A stretch of DNA of 54,620 nt from NCBI GenBank assembly GCA_009780675.1, contig WQZP01000016.1, positions 1-54,620 of the forward strand, given 5' to 3'. A program made the position numbers and the translations under genes. This DNA comes from Spirochaetaceae bacterium. GTDB taxonomy: Bacteria; Spirochaetota; Spirochaetia; CADAEX01. Positions 41,541-50,876 of this stretch are shown here, piece by piece. Each line of letters starts with the position of its first letter. The first letter of the stretch is position 1. Under the pieces are notes generated by a model. The model had not been told where the DNA came from, did no database searches, and saw only the letters and a program-made list of their open reading frames with translations.

Positions 41541-42835
41541 TTATTTTCTCCTGCTTCATAAAGTTTGGAATTTGTTATATACCCTTTTATGGCTGATGCT
41601 GCGGCTGATGCAGGGCTCATCAAGTGGACCATTCCCCCTTTTCCCATTCTTCCGTTAAAGTTTCTGTTTGTGGTTGCTGCGCATACTTCTCCTTCTGCAA
41701 GAACTCCATTGCTCATTCCAAGGCAAGCGCCACAGGTTGGGTTTGTTACGCAAAATCCGGATTCCATGAATGTATCGATTATTCCTTCTTTAATAGCCTG
41801 TTTAAAAATATCCGGAGTTGCAGGTGAAACAATACCCCTTACGTTATCTGCAACTTTTTCCCCTTCAAGAACAGATGCTGCAATCCTGAGGTCTTCTATT
41901 CTCCCATTTGTGCAGGAGCCTATATAAACCTGATCAATTTTTGTCCCTTCCATTTCTGTTATTGGCTTAACTTGATCTGGCTTATAACCAAATGTTGAAA
42001 GCGGAACAAGATCTGATATATCATAAACAATAATTTTTTCATAAACCGCATCAATATCGGAAATAAGTTTTGAAAAATCAGTTACTGCATCTTCAACAGA
42101 ATTATACTTATTTTTTATAAATTCCCACAAATATGTTGCTGTTTTTATGTCAGGATAACAAATGCCGGATGTTGCGCCTGCTTCAACTGCCATGTTGCAT
42201 AATGTCATTCTCTCGTCCATACCCATATTGTCAACAACAGCGCCTGTAAATTCTATAACTTTGTCTGTAGCGCCGTTTACTCCAATCAGGCTAATTATTG
42301 AAAGTATTATATCCTTTGGATAAACCCCTTTTTTTAAATTTCCTTTGATTTCTACTTTTATTGTTTTGGGTTTTTGAAAACTACATACACCTTTAAGTAT
42401 TCCAACTTCAAGATCTGTTGTCCCTACGCCTGCTGCAAATGCTCCAAAAGCTCCATGAGTGCATGTGTGTGAATCTCCCATAATTATTGTAAATCCGGGT
42501 AACACAAACCCTTTTTCCGGAAAGAGCGCATGGCAAACTCCATTTCTTCCAATATCAAAAAAATCTTTTATTTTATGCTTTTTAGCCCAGTTTCTGAGTA
42601 TTAGTCCTTGCTGTGCTGTTTTTGAATCTTTTGCAGGGGTAACATGGTCGATTACTGCTTTGATTTTATTTGGATCAAAAACTTTATCCATTTTTCTTTC
42701 CATAAGGTCGAGTATTGCTGTAGGAGTGGTAATTTCATGGCAGAAAACAGCATCCAGCGTTATTACAAAAGTTTCTTCTCCTGGTTGGTCGATTGTATGA
42801 GATTCAAATATTTTTTCAGCTATAGTTTTTCCCAT
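41537..42835 (-). CDS. leuC: Isopropylmalate-type dehydratase large subunit (aconitase family)
   Basis: A 432-residue [4Fe-4S] aconitase-fold subunit: start MGKTIAEKIFESH, VIDHVTPAKDS, GDSHTCTHGAFGAFAAG, and cluster cysteines in YIGSCTNGRIEDLRIAA and NPTCGACLG. Length and these motifs fit the archaeal-type LeuC, HacA and dimethylmalate dehydratase group (about 420 residues), and not the longer E. coli-type LeuC (about 466). AAGGAG precedes ATG 42835. It has its own promoter and overlaps leuD by 4 nt. Substrate needs the partner enzymes, which are not in the window. Confidence 0.9.
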   Translation of the reverse strand: MGKTIAEKIFESHTIDQPGEETFVITLDAVFCHEITTPTAILDLMERKMDKVFDPNKIKAVIDHVTPAKDSKTAQQGLILRNWAKKHKIKDFFDIGRNGVCHALFPEKGFVLPGFTIIMGDSHTCTHGAFGAFAAGVGTTDLEVGILKGVCSFQKPKTIKVEIKGNLKKGVYPKDIILSIISLIGVNGATDKVIEFTGAVVDNMGMDERMTLCNMAVEAGATSGICYPDIKTATYLWEFIKNKYNSVEDAVTDFSKLISDIDAVYEKIIVYDISDLVPLSTFGYKPDQVKPITEMEGTKIDQVYIGSCTNGRIEDLRIAASVLEGEKVADNVRGIVSPATPDIFKQAIKEGIIDTFMESGFCVTNPTCGACLGMSNGVLAEGEVCAATTNRNFNGRMGKGGMVHLMSPASAAASAIKGYITNSKLYEAGENK

Positions 42836-42877
42836 GCTTGGCTCCTTATAAACACATTATTGCGAGATGTAGTAACT

Positions 42878-42906
42878 ATTTTATCATTAATTTATATTCT
42901 TGTTAA
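42878..42906 (-). promoter_or_regulatory. Promoter of leuCD
   Basis: TTAACA (42906-42901), 17 nt, TAAAAT (42883-42878) on the minus strand; each is five of six to consensus. Start point near 42871, leader about 36 nt. No T-box or other leader structure is visible. Confidence 0.65.
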
Positions 42907-42995
42907 ATTGCTTTTATAATCTTGTTTTTTGTGATATATTTATAAATCCACGATAATTTGCGGACTAGTAATACTTATTCTGAAAAGGAAATATT

Positions 42996-44318
42996 TTGAA
43001 TTATTTTTTAGCAAGAAAAAATTTTTATAAAATAGTTTTTGCTTCTGTTTTTATTGTAGTAGCAATTTTTACTGTACCAGCGCAGGATGAAATTACTCTT
43101 TCCCGCTCATCTGTAGTGAGCATGATAACTATTTATCCAGGAGATAGAATTTATTCTGTTTTTGGGCATAGTGCTTTTCGTGTTTATGATCCTGTAAATG
43201 ACATTGATTGGATGTATAATTACGGAACATTTAATTTTTCAGATGATCATTTTGTTTTGAAGTTTATAGAAGGGAGACTTGATTATTATCTTAGCATAGG
43301 TTCTTTTGAAAGGGCTTTGCGTTTTTACTACCTTGTTGAAAGAAGGAAAGTTTTTGAACAGGTTCTTGATTTTGATTTAAAACAACGGCAAGCTTTGTTC
43401 GAGTTTCTTGAAGAGAATGGCAGGCCGGAAAATAGGGTCTACAGGTATGATTTTATATGGGATAACTGTGCAACCAGAATTACAGATGCAATTGACAGAG
43501 TTTTTCCAGGGCTTGTGGATTATTCTGCATATAAAGCTCCTGAAAAAAGTTTTAGAAAAATGTTAATACCTTATCTTGGGGAAAATCCTTTTACAAATTT
43601 TGGAATACAGCTTGTTCTTGGGAGAGTCACAGACAGAATACCTATAGGTCATGAAATCTTTTTTCTTCCGCTTTATATGAAAGAGGCTTTTTCTGAAGCT
43701 GTAATGAAAACAGACGGGAGCGGGACAACTCCTCTTGTTATAAGAGAATCTGTGCTTGCAGACCCTGGGAGAATTTTTAATAAAAAACCAGATTATCCTT
43801 TATTTATCTTTTTATCTATTTTAATAATTTATTTTGCTTCGCTTGTTTTTCAATATAGAAAAAATAGAGGCAATAAAAATTTTGCTATTTCAAAAATATC
43901 AGGTATAGTTTCTACGTTGTGCGAAGGCTTTATTTTTCTTTTTACAGGTATAATAGGGCTTCTTATTACTTATCTATGGTTTTTTTCACATCATAGTGTG
44001 ACAGGTTCTAATTTTAATTATTTGTGGTGTACCCCTTTGAGCTTGATACTTTTTGTGGGAATATTTTTAAAAAAGAAAACCAGCGTAAGAAAAATGTTTT
44101 TGTTTGCAAGTAATCTTTCTCTTATAATGTGCGCAGCATATCTTATTTGCATTGCAGCGGGAGCACAATACGCGCTTCCTTCTTTTTTCCCAATTGTAAT
44201 ATTTTTGACAATAGCAGCGCTAAGAAAAATATATATAACCTGTCAGGAGGGTAACTGCCCTATTTACGCGGCCTTGGTTGTAAGGAGAAAATCTACTGGT
44301 GGAAGCGCGAAGAAGTAG
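42996..44318 (+). CDS. DUF4105 (Lnb N-terminal-like) membrane protein
   Basis: A 440-residue protein starting TTG 42996, with AAAAGGA upstream. A basic N-terminus and one helix (FASVFIVVAIFTVPA) act as a signal. The periplasmic domain has the DUF4105 motifs: ISTIYPGDRIYSVFGHSAFRV-type block (TIYPGDRIYSVFGHSAFRV), YNYGTFNFSDDHF, FIEGRLDYYLSIGSF and YRYDFIWDNCATRITDAI, with His and Cys positioned as in NlpC/P60-like papain-fold hydrolases. Five or so membrane helices lie after residue 265. A hydrolase of envelope lipids or amides is plausible from the conserved Cys-His, but no DUF4105 member has a settled general function. Ends 27 nt before the convergent gene. Confidence 0.85.
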   Translation: MNYFLARKNFYKIVFASVFIVVAIFTVPAQDEITLSRSSVVSMITIYPGDRIYSVFGHSAFRVYDPVNDIDWMYNYGTFNFSDDHFVLKFIEGRLDYYLSIGSFERALRFYYLVERRKVFEQVLDFDLKQRQALFEFLEENGRPENRVYRYDFIWDNCATRITDAIDRVFPGLVDYSAYKAPEKSFRKMLIPYLGENPFTNFGIQLVLGRVTDRIPIGHEIFFLPLYMKEAFSEAVMKTDGSGTTPLVIRESVLADPGRIFNKKPDYPLFIFLSILIIYFASLVFQYRKNRGNKNFAISKISGIVSTLCEGFIFLFTGIIGLLITYLWFFSHHSVTGSNFNYLWCTPLSLILFVGIFLKKKTSVRKMFLFASNLSLIMCAAYLICIAAGAQYALPSFFPIVIFLTIAALRKIYITCQEGNCPIYAALVVRRKSTGGSAKK

Positions 44319-44345
44319 TCGGGAAACTGGCAAGTGCATTATATA

Positions 44346-45467
44346 TTAATTACGGTTTGTAAAAAAAGCTTTTAAAATAGGTTGAAGTTTTTTTCTTGAC
44401 CAGAGAGTTTCGCCTAAAAAATAAAATCGGATTTTTTTCTTGTCAGCCTCTTCCATTGTCATCCTGTTAAAAAACGTTTTCCAATTGGAAAACGGGACAG
44501 GAAATAGCTTGCCGCCACTTTTCTGCAAATAAAAATATATGTTATCAAGAAGAGAAGAATCATTGCTAAAGAGAATAAGTTCCCGTTTGAATTGCGTATC
44601 TGTATAGGCAATCATTATAAAAAGTATATCGAGCGCGTTTTCTGTATAATACTTATTGATCTCTTCAAACAACTCTGGATCTTTTTTTAACCATGACAGA
44701 AGGGAAAGGCCAACAGAAGCGAAGCCTGTTTTTTTTCTTCCCATAATCCACTCTTTGTAATCTTTGCGTAAAATATCGCGGCTTGATAAATTGGATATAT
44801 TACGCTTTTCCCTGGAAAGATTTTTAAAAAGTTCAAGTCCGTCGATTTTATATTTTGACAGAAGGTGGCATAAAATTTTTTCATCTTTTTCTGTTGTTTT
44901 TCCTGATTTATGCGAAAGATTTGATGTATCGATCAATATGGCGCTGGATAGAAGAATTGCGCTCTCTTTGTCCAATAAAAATCGCTCTTCTTTTATTATT
45001 TTTTCCCCAACAAGTGTTGCTGTTGAACCAGTCTTTTCAATTGTTTTAGTAATATTTTTGTAGCTGTTTTCATCAACATGATGATCTATTACTTCTTCAA
45101 TGCAGGCAGAAAGAAATTCCTGTTTATAGCTGATTTTATTGTGATCTACAAGGATTAGTTTTAATTTTCTCTTTTCTGTGAGCTCTTTAAGATTTATCTG
45201 ATCAATAAAAATAAGGTTTTTGGGATCAATCCCAGTTTGTGAAAAAAGATAAATAGCTTCGTTTCTAAGGCGTAAATCATCTTCTGGAATATTTATAACA
45301 GGTAAAAATATTTCTTCTTTTTTTTGATTGATGGATTCCCTAAAAAAGGCATAAACAATTGAAGAAGCTATTGAGTCAATGTCTGCTGCTTCATTTCCAA
45401 TAACAACATGGATTATGTTTTTGCTGGAGAAATTTGATTTTAAATCCGAAAGATAATTATTAAGCAT
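44346..45467 (-). CDS. DHH-family exopolyphosphatase-like protein (PPX1/prune type)
   Basis: A 373-residue DHH phosphoesterase. Motif I (VVIGNEAADIDSIASSIV), motif II (LILVDHN), motif III (VIDHHVDEN) and motif IV (TGSTATLVGE) provide the metal ligands, followed by a DHHA2-like C-terminal domain. This is the yeast PPX1/prune arrangement more than RecJ or bacterial NrnA. It should hydrolyse polyphosphate or short phosphoanhydrides in the cytoplasm. A manganese-dependent inorganic pyrophosphatase (PpaC) is the nearest alternative, but the protein is longer and motif I matches PPX1. The window also has ppk2 (50877), so polyphosphate turnover is plausible. Confidence 0.85.
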   Translation of the reverse strand: MLNNYLSDLKSNFSSKNIIHVVIGNEAADIDSIASSIVYAFFRESINQKKEEIFLPVINIPEDDLRLRNEAIYLFSQTGIDPKNLIFIDQINLKELTEKRKLKLILVDHNKISYKQEFLSACIEEVIDHHVDENSYKNITKTIEKTGSTATLVGEKIIKEERFLLDKESAILLSSAILIDTSNLSHKSGKTTEKDEKILCHLLSKYKIDGLELFKNLSREKRNISNLSSRDILRKDYKEWIMGRKKTGFASVGLSLLSWLKKDPELFEEINKYYTENALDILFIMIAYTDTQFKRELILFSNDSSLLDNIYFYLQKSGGKLFPVPFSNWKTFFNRMTMEEADKKKIRFYFLGETLWSRKKLQPILKAFFTNRN

Positions 45468-45653
45468 ATTTACTTAGTTTAAGGATATAGATATTTACAA
45501 ATTTATCAATAACAAACTTCTTTAATTTTCAAATTGATGTCTGTAACCAATTGTAAAAAAGAAATAAATAGGTTTTTATATATTAAAGAAGAGCTGGAAG
45601 TTGCCAACTTTATGGAAATATAAACAGGCCGGGAGTGCTATAGGAGGTTGAAA

Positions 45654-46271
45654 ATGAGCAAAACAAATCAGGAAACAAAGTTATACCTTGTAAGACATGG
45701 CGAAACAACATGGAATGTTGAAGATAAAATGCAGGGAGTAAAAGATAGCCCGCTTACAGAAAATGGAATTACGCATGCGCGCGCGCTTGGGCAAGCTCTA
45801 AAAAATTCTTCAATGGATATAAGTAAAATTTACTCAAGCGATCTTGGAAGAGCTTTTGATACAGCCAAGCTTATAAAAGAAGCTCTTGAGCTTGATATAC
45901 ATAAAGATGAAAGATTACGCGAAAGAAATATGGGAATGTTTGAGGGATATAGTTGGGATTATGTAAAGGAGCATTTCCCTGAGGAATTTGCAAAAACTGT
46001 TTCAGATGATAATGACTACAGGATACCTGGGGGAGATACAAAAGGCGAATATATAGAGCAGGTTTCTTCTTTTCTTGAGTATGTAGGCAAGCAGTATGAA
46101 GGGGAAAAAATTCTTGCAGTAACTCATAGAGGATTTATTGGGTTTGCGTTAAGAAAAGTTTTATCTATCCCTTTTGATGCAAGAATGGGAGTGGTTATAA
46201 ACAATACTGTCCTGGCGGGATTTACTTTTCGCAAAGGCAAATGGCTGCTTGACAGATTTGGGGATATATAA
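45654..46271 (+). CDS. Histidine phosphatase-family protein
   Basis: A 205-residue phosphoglycerate-mutase-fold enzyme. LYLVRHGETTWN carries the catalytic phospho-His, with SDLGRAFDTAK, ERNMGMFEG and VTHRGFIG (second His) in order. Broad substrate range: phosphoserine, alpha-ribazole phosphate, sugar phosphates. ATG 45654 is preferred, with AGGAGG 6 nt upstream (45642-45647); TTG 45648 is less likely. It precedes parE by 10 nt, so they probably share a transcript, an uncommon pairing. The region 45468-45653 before it holds no gene. Confidence 0.9.
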   Translation: MSKTNQETKLYLVRHGETTWNVEDKMQGVKDSPLTENGITHARALGQALKNSSMDISKIYSSDLGRAFDTAKLIKEALELDIHKDERLRERNMGMFEGYSWDYVKEHFPEEFAKTVSDDNDYRIPGGDTKGEYIEQVSSFLEYVGKQYEGEKILAVTHRGFIGFALRKVLSIPFDARMGVVINNTVLAGFTFRKGKWLLDRFGDI

Positions 46272-46281
46272 AGAGAAGAAG

Positions 46282-48081
46282 ATGGCAAAAAAAAATCGGG
46301 AATATGATGAAAGTAAAATAAAAACCTTAAGCTCCCTGGAGCATATAAGGCTAAGAAGCGGAATGTATATCGGCAGGATTGGGGATGGCAATGATCATGA
46401 TGATGGAATTTATGTTCTGCTAAAAGAGGTTATCGACAATAGTGTTGATGAATTTATAATGGGGCATGGCAGCAAAATACTTGTCGAGGTTTCGGGAAAA
46501 GCAGCAAGAATAAGAGATTTCGGACGCGGTATTCCTCTTGGAAAAGTTATTGACTGTGTTTCGATTATTAATACAGGCGCAAAATATAATGATGATGTTT
46601 TTCAGTTTAGTGTTGGCTTGAATGGTGTTGGAACAAAAGCTGTGAACGCGCTTTCTTCCCATTTCAGAGTGGTTGCAATAAGAGATGAAAAATATATGGA
46701 AGCTGTTTTCGAGAGAGGTATTCTTAAAAGCCAGAAAACAGGAACTAAAAAAGGGGAAAAAAACGGCACTTATGTTGAGTTTGTTCCTGACGCTGAAATC
46801 TTCGGGGAATACACCTATAATCAGGAATTTATAGAGCAGCGGCTTTGGAATTATGCATATCTTAACAGAGGATTAGCTCTGTATCTTGGTAAGGAAAAAT
46901 TCTATTCAGAAAAAGGGCTTTATGATCTTTTGGACGCAGAAGTGGGCGATGATATTTATTACAATATAGCATATCACAGAGCCGATAAAATAGAGTTCGC
47001 GTTTACCCACACAAAAGCTTATGGAGAAACTTTTTTCTCATTTGTTAATGGACAATATACAACTGATGGCGGAACACACTTAAGCGCTTATAGAGAAGGA
47101 CTGCTAAAGGGTGTTAATGAATATTACAGAAAAAATTATTCGGGTCAGGATGTGCGCGAAGGTATTGCCGGCGCTGTGGCAATAAAACTTAAAGATCCTA
47201 TTTTTGAGAGCCAGACAAAAAATAAACTTGGAAATACAGAAATCAGAAGCTGGATAATCAACGAGGTAAAATCCGGTGTTGTTGATTTTCTTCACAAAAA
47301 CAGGGGCGCTGCAAAAAGTCTTGAAGAGAGAATTGTTTATAATGAAAATTTAAGAAAAGAACTTAATGTTGTAAGAAAAGAAGCAAAAGAAGCTGCAAAA
47401 AAAATAGCGCTTAAAATTCCAAATCTCAAAGACTGCAAGTACCATCTTGAAGATTCCAAAAACGGAGAATTTTCCACGATTTTTATAACAGAAGGGCAGT
47501 CTGCGTCTGGATCAATGGTTTCATCAAGGGATGTATATACTCAGGCTATTTTTTCGCTGCGTGGAAAACCGCAGAATATGTTTGGTAAAAAGAAAACCGA
47601 AATATACAAAAACGAAGAACTTTACAACATGATGATGGCTCTTGGAATAGAAAACGAAATTGACGGGCTTCGGTATGCAAGAATAGTTCTTGCTACAGAT
47701 GCGGATAACGATGGATTTCATATAAGAAATCTTCTGCTTACATTTTTTCTTACTTACTTTGAAGAGCTTGTTGTTTCTGAGCGTCTGTATATTCTTGAAA
47801 CCCCGCTGTTTAGGGTAAGAAATAAAAAGGAAACCCACTATTGCTATAATATTACAGAGCGTGACGAAGCAGTTGATTTGCTTGGAAGCGGAGCAGAGAT
47901 AACAAGGTTTAAGGGGCTTGGAGAAATTTCTCCAAAAGAGTTTGGTCAATTTATAGGTGATAATATACGCCTTGTTAAAGTAAATGTTAAATCATTAAAA
48001 AGCGTGCCGGAAATTCTGGAATTCTATATGGGTAAAAATACTCCTGAGCGCAAATACTATATAATGGAGAATCTTGTATAA
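46282..48081 (+). CDS. parE: DNA topoisomerase IV-type subunit B
   Basis: A 599-residue GHKL ATPase plus transducer plus TOPRIM protein. ATPase motifs: KEVIDNSVDEFI, RDFGRGIPLG and GLNGVGTKAVNALSS. TOPRIM residues: ITEGQSASGSM, where the usual Asp after EG is Gln, and LATDADNDGFHI, with DxD retained. AEGI-type turn PKEFGQFIG closes it. These differences resemble the Bacteroidetes-type ParE branch and not classical GyrB. ATG 46282 is chosen with AGAAG upstream; an upstream in-frame TTG at 46249 would overlap the phosphatase. The stop overlaps the next start by 1 nt. GyrB is presumably elsewhere. Decatenation of daughter chromosomes is expected. Confidence 0.9.
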   Translation: MAKKNREYDESKIKTLSSLEHIRLRSGMYIGRIGDGNDHDDGIYVLLKEVIDNSVDEFIMGHGSKILVEVSGKAARIRDFGRGIPLGKVIDCVSIINTGAKYNDDVFQFSVGLNGVGTKAVNALSSHFRVVAIRDEKYMEAVFERGILKSQKTGTKKGEKNGTYVEFVPDAEIFGEYTYNQEFIEQRLWNYAYLNRGLALYLGKEKFYSEKGLYDLLDAEVGDDIYYNIAYHRADKIEFAFTHTKAYGETFFSFVNGQYTTDGGTHLSAYREGLLKGVNEYYRKNYSGQDVREGIAGAVAIKLKDPIFESQTKNKLGNTEIRSWIINEVKSGVVDFLHKNRGAAKSLEERIVYNENLRKELNVVRKEAKEAAKKIALKIPNLKDCKYHLEDSKNGEFSTIFITEGQSASGSMVSSRDVYTQAIFSLRGKPQNMFGKKKTEIYKNEELYNMMMALGIENEIDGLRYARIVLATDADNDGFHIRNLLLTFFLTYFEELVVSERLYILETPLFRVRNKKETHYCYNITERDEAVDLLGSGAEITRFKGLGEISPKEFGQFIGDNIRLVKVNVKSLKSVPEILEFYMGKNTPERKYYIMENLV

Positions 48082-50012
48082 TGGCATTTTTAAAAAATCT
48101 GTTTGAATTTAATTTTTTGGAATATGCGTCTTATGTTATAAAAGACAGGGCAATACCTGATATAGCAGATGGTTTAAAACCTGTTCAGAGAAGAATCCTT
48201 CACTCACTTGCTGAAATGGATGATGGCAAATTCCATAAGGTTGCAAATGTTGTTGGGCATTGCATGAAGTATCATCCGCATGGAGACCAGTCTATTTATT
48301 CTGCGCTTGTGGTTCTTGCAAACAAGGATCTCTTTATAGACAGGCAGGGGAATTTCGGAAACATATATACAGGAGACGAGGCATCTGCTGCAAGGTACAT
48401 TGAGTGCAGGCTGCTTCCTCTTGCAAAAGAAGTTATGATAAATCCTGCCATAACAGAATACGAAGGCTCGTATGATGGAAGAAATAAAGAACCTGTTGCG
48501 TATCAGGCAAAAATTCCTGTTGTTTTACTCATGGGAGCAGAAGGAATAGCAGTAGGTATGTCTACAAAAATATTGCCGCACAATTTTAATGAAACTCTGG
48601 ATGCTCTTTCTGCTGCAATTAAAGGTAAGGCAATAAATCTTTATCCGGATTTTCCAACCGGCGGGATAGTTGATGTTTCAGGTTATGAAGATGGTAATGG
48701 CAAAGTCCTTGTTCGCGCAAAACTTGATACAAGCGACCCAAAGAGAATTTTAATAACAGAACTTCCGTTTGGGTATACAAGCGAAAGCATTATTACTTCT
48801 ATTGAAGCAGCAGTAAGAAAAAATAAAATCAAGATAGCATCGATAAATGATTTTACAACAGAGAAAGTTGAAATTGAGATAAAGCTTCCAAGAGGAGTAC
48901 TAACAAAAGATGTTGTTGATGCTCTTTATGCTTTTACAGATTGCGAAACTTCCATATCTGTAAACCTTCTTGTAATAAAAGACAGAAAGCCTGTTCAAAT
49001 GACAGTAAGCGAAGTAATAAATTATTATGCGCTTCAACTTGTTGATGTACTTACGCAGGAACTTAAGCTGGAAGAAAAAAACCTTAGAGCAAAGCTTCAT
49101 GCAAAAACACTTGAGCAGATTTTTATAGAAGAACGAATTTACAAAAAAATAGAGCAGATGAAAACTCATGATGGAGTTATAAAAGCAGTTATAACTGGTT
49201 TTGAACCATATCTTCATCTTATTAAAAATGAGGTAACAGAAGAAGATGTTGAGAGGCTCTTAAAAATACCAATCCGCAGAATATCTCTTTATGATATAAA
49301 TAAAGTTAAACAGGAAATAAAAGAAATCAATGACAGATTAAAAGAGATAAAATATCATCTTTCCCATATTAAGGAATATGCGCTTGGTTTTATTTCCAGT
49401 GTAAAAGAAAAATACGGAACTCATTTTAAAAGAAATACTACCATAAAATCTTTTGAAAAAGTTGACGCAAGAGAAGCAGCAATAAGAACTCTTAAGCTCC
49501 GGTATGATAATGACACAGGATACCTCGGCTACGAAGTTGCTTCTGGAGAAGCTCTTTTTGATGTTTCTGTATATGACCGTGTGCTTGTTATAAAGAAAAA
49601 TGGCTCTTATCTTGTTATGAATGTACCGGGCAGGGTTTTTGTGGATAAGGGTATGCTCCATTGTGTGATGGCGGAAAAAGATGAAATGGCAGATGTGATT
49701 TTTACAGTTCTTTATAAAAGCAACGATAATGATGCTTTATATATTAAAAGATGCAAAGTTGAAAAATTTATTATAGATAAATCCTATAATCTTATTCCGG
49801 ATAACGCGAAATTGATTTATCTTACAACCAAAGAAGCTGGTAGAATAACCCTTACTTATGCGCCTGCTCCAAGAGTAAAAATTTTGGAAGAAAGTTTTAA
49901 TATTACCGACTATCTTGTAAAAGGGCTAAAAGCAGGCGGCGTAAGGTTAACCACAAGAGAAGTAAAGTCGTGTAAATTTATTTCTGAAAAAAGAAAAGGG
50001 AAGAATAGTTAA
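48081..50012 (+). CDS. parC: DNA topoisomerase IV-type subunit A
   Basis: A 643-residue partner of the preceding subunit. YASYVIKDRAIPDIADGLKPVQRRIL is the N-terminal block (in parts: DRAIPDIADGLKPVQRR), KVANVVGHCMKYHPHGD lines the gate and EASAARYIECR contains the active-site tyrosine that attacks DNA. A coiled-coil gate follows about residues 330-455. The C-terminal region, about 160 residues, is shorter than a six-bladed GyrA pinwheel and lacks the GyrA box, so topoisomerase IV function fits better than gyrase. Translation is coupled to parE by a 1-nt overlap. Confidence 0.92.
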   Translation: MAFLKNLFEFNFLEYASYVIKDRAIPDIADGLKPVQRRILHSLAEMDDGKFHKVANVVGHCMKYHPHGDQSIYSALVVLANKDLFIDRQGNFGNIYTGDEASAARYIECRLLPLAKEVMINPAITEYEGSYDGRNKEPVAYQAKIPVVLLMGAEGIAVGMSTKILPHNFNETLDALSAAIKGKAINLYPDFPTGGIVDVSGYEDGNGKVLVRAKLDTSDPKRILITELPFGYTSESIITSIEAAVRKNKIKIASINDFTTEKVEIEIKLPRGVLTKDVVDALYAFTDCETSISVNLLVIKDRKPVQMTVSEVINYYALQLVDVLTQELKLEEKNLRAKLHAKTLEQIFIEERIYKKIEQMKTHDGVIKAVITGFEPYLHLIKNEVTEEDVERLLKIPIRRISLYDINKVKQEIKEINDRLKEIKYHLSHIKEYALGFISSVKEKYGTHFKRNTTIKSFEKVDAREAAIRTLKLRYDNDTGYLGYEVASGEALFDVSVYDRVLVIKKNGSYLVMNVPGRVFVDKGMLHCVMAEKDEMADVIFTVLYKSNDNDALYIKRCKVEKFIIDKSYNLIPDNAKLIYLTTKEAGRITLTYAPAPRVKILEESFNITDYLVKGLKAGGVRLTTREVKSCKFISEKRKGKNS

Positions 50013-50040
50013 AGATTCACTGTAAAGGAATTATAAAACA

Positions 50041-50841
50041 CTAGTCAGATGATGTTTCTATTTCAACTGAGCGGTTGAACGCTGCAAACACCGCGTCCAT
50101 TACAGTTGAATTAAAAGCTTTTTCTTCAAGAGCAGAAAGTCCTTCAATAGTTATCCCCGAAGGGGTTGAAACAGTAGTAAGCAGGTCCATAGGCATTTTG
50201 CCTGTGTTTTCCAGTGTTTCATAAACACCTTTTAAAACACTTGCAGATATTTTTACAGAATCGTTATACGAAATCCCAGATCGCACCCCACCCATGGAAA
50301 GAGCATGAATAAACTGGAAAACAAAAGCAATTCCTGAACCTGATAGGGCAGTAAATGCAGCCATTTGCTTTTCAGGTATGACAAAAGCATTGCCTATGGA
50401 TTCTGCAATTATAATTGCGCTGGTCTTAAACTCTTCATCTGCTTTTTCATAAAAAGAGACAGCAGTTGAAGAGCCTCTGCTTTGCGCTGCAATGTTAGGC
50501 ATAAATCTGCATATATTGTTTGTTCGTATTTTTTGTGCAAAAAAATATGTGGATTTTCCCGCAATAATTGAAATAATATTTTTTTCAGAAGAAAAAGGGG
50601 ATATTTCTTCTAAAATCGTATATATATCCTGAGGTTTTACTGCGAGAATAATAATATGCACAGAAGTAAAAAGCTCTTTGAGCGATCCAACTTTTTCTAT
50701 TCCAGGAGAAAAGATATTTCCCATTTTTTGTTCTGATTTATCATAAACAAAAATTTTACAATCAGGATGAGTTTGCACAACCCCTTTTGCAATAGCTTCT
50801 CCCATATTGCCAAATCCAAGAATTCCAATACTTTTTATCAT
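50041..50841 (-). CDS. proC: Pyrroline-5-carboxylate reductase
   Basis: A 266-residue Rossmann enzyme making proline from pyrroline-5-carboxylate with NAD(P)H. GILGFGNMGEAIAKG (6-20) is the dinucleotide site; AVKPQD (about 66), RFMPNIAAQSRGSS (about 111), FTALSGSGIAFVFQF and TPSGITIEGL near the end are hallmark blocks. Catalytic geometry looks complete. It lies 35 nt downstream of ppk2 on the same strand; no other proline gene is near. Confidence 0.93.
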   Translation of the reverse strand: MIKSIGILGFGNMGEAIAKGVVQTHPDCKIFVYDKSEQKMGNIFSPGIEKVGSLKELFTSVHIIILAVKPQDIYTILEEISPFSSEKNIISIIAGKSTYFFAQKIRTNNICRFMPNIAAQSRGSSTAVSFYEKADEEFKTSAIIIAESIGNAFVIPEKQMAAFTALSGSGIAFVFQFIHALSMGGVRSGISYNDSVKISASVLKGVYETLENTGKMPMDLLTTVSTPSGITIEGLSALEEKAFNSTVMDAVFAAFNRSVEIETSSD

Positions 50842-50876
50842 AGAAATTTACCTTAAACTATTAGTCAATGTTGATC

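Noticed and set aside
41158-41658. 166-codon plus-strand frame across leuD and leuC
   Set aside because: Runs over two coupled genes in antisense; no support.
42836-42995. T-box or leucine leader before leuC
   Set aside because: The leader is about 36 nt with no anti-terminator structure or T-box sequence.
45468-45653. Promoter or small RNA before the phosphatase gene
   Set aside because: AT-rich, with only weak hexamer matches at poor spacing; nothing supportable.
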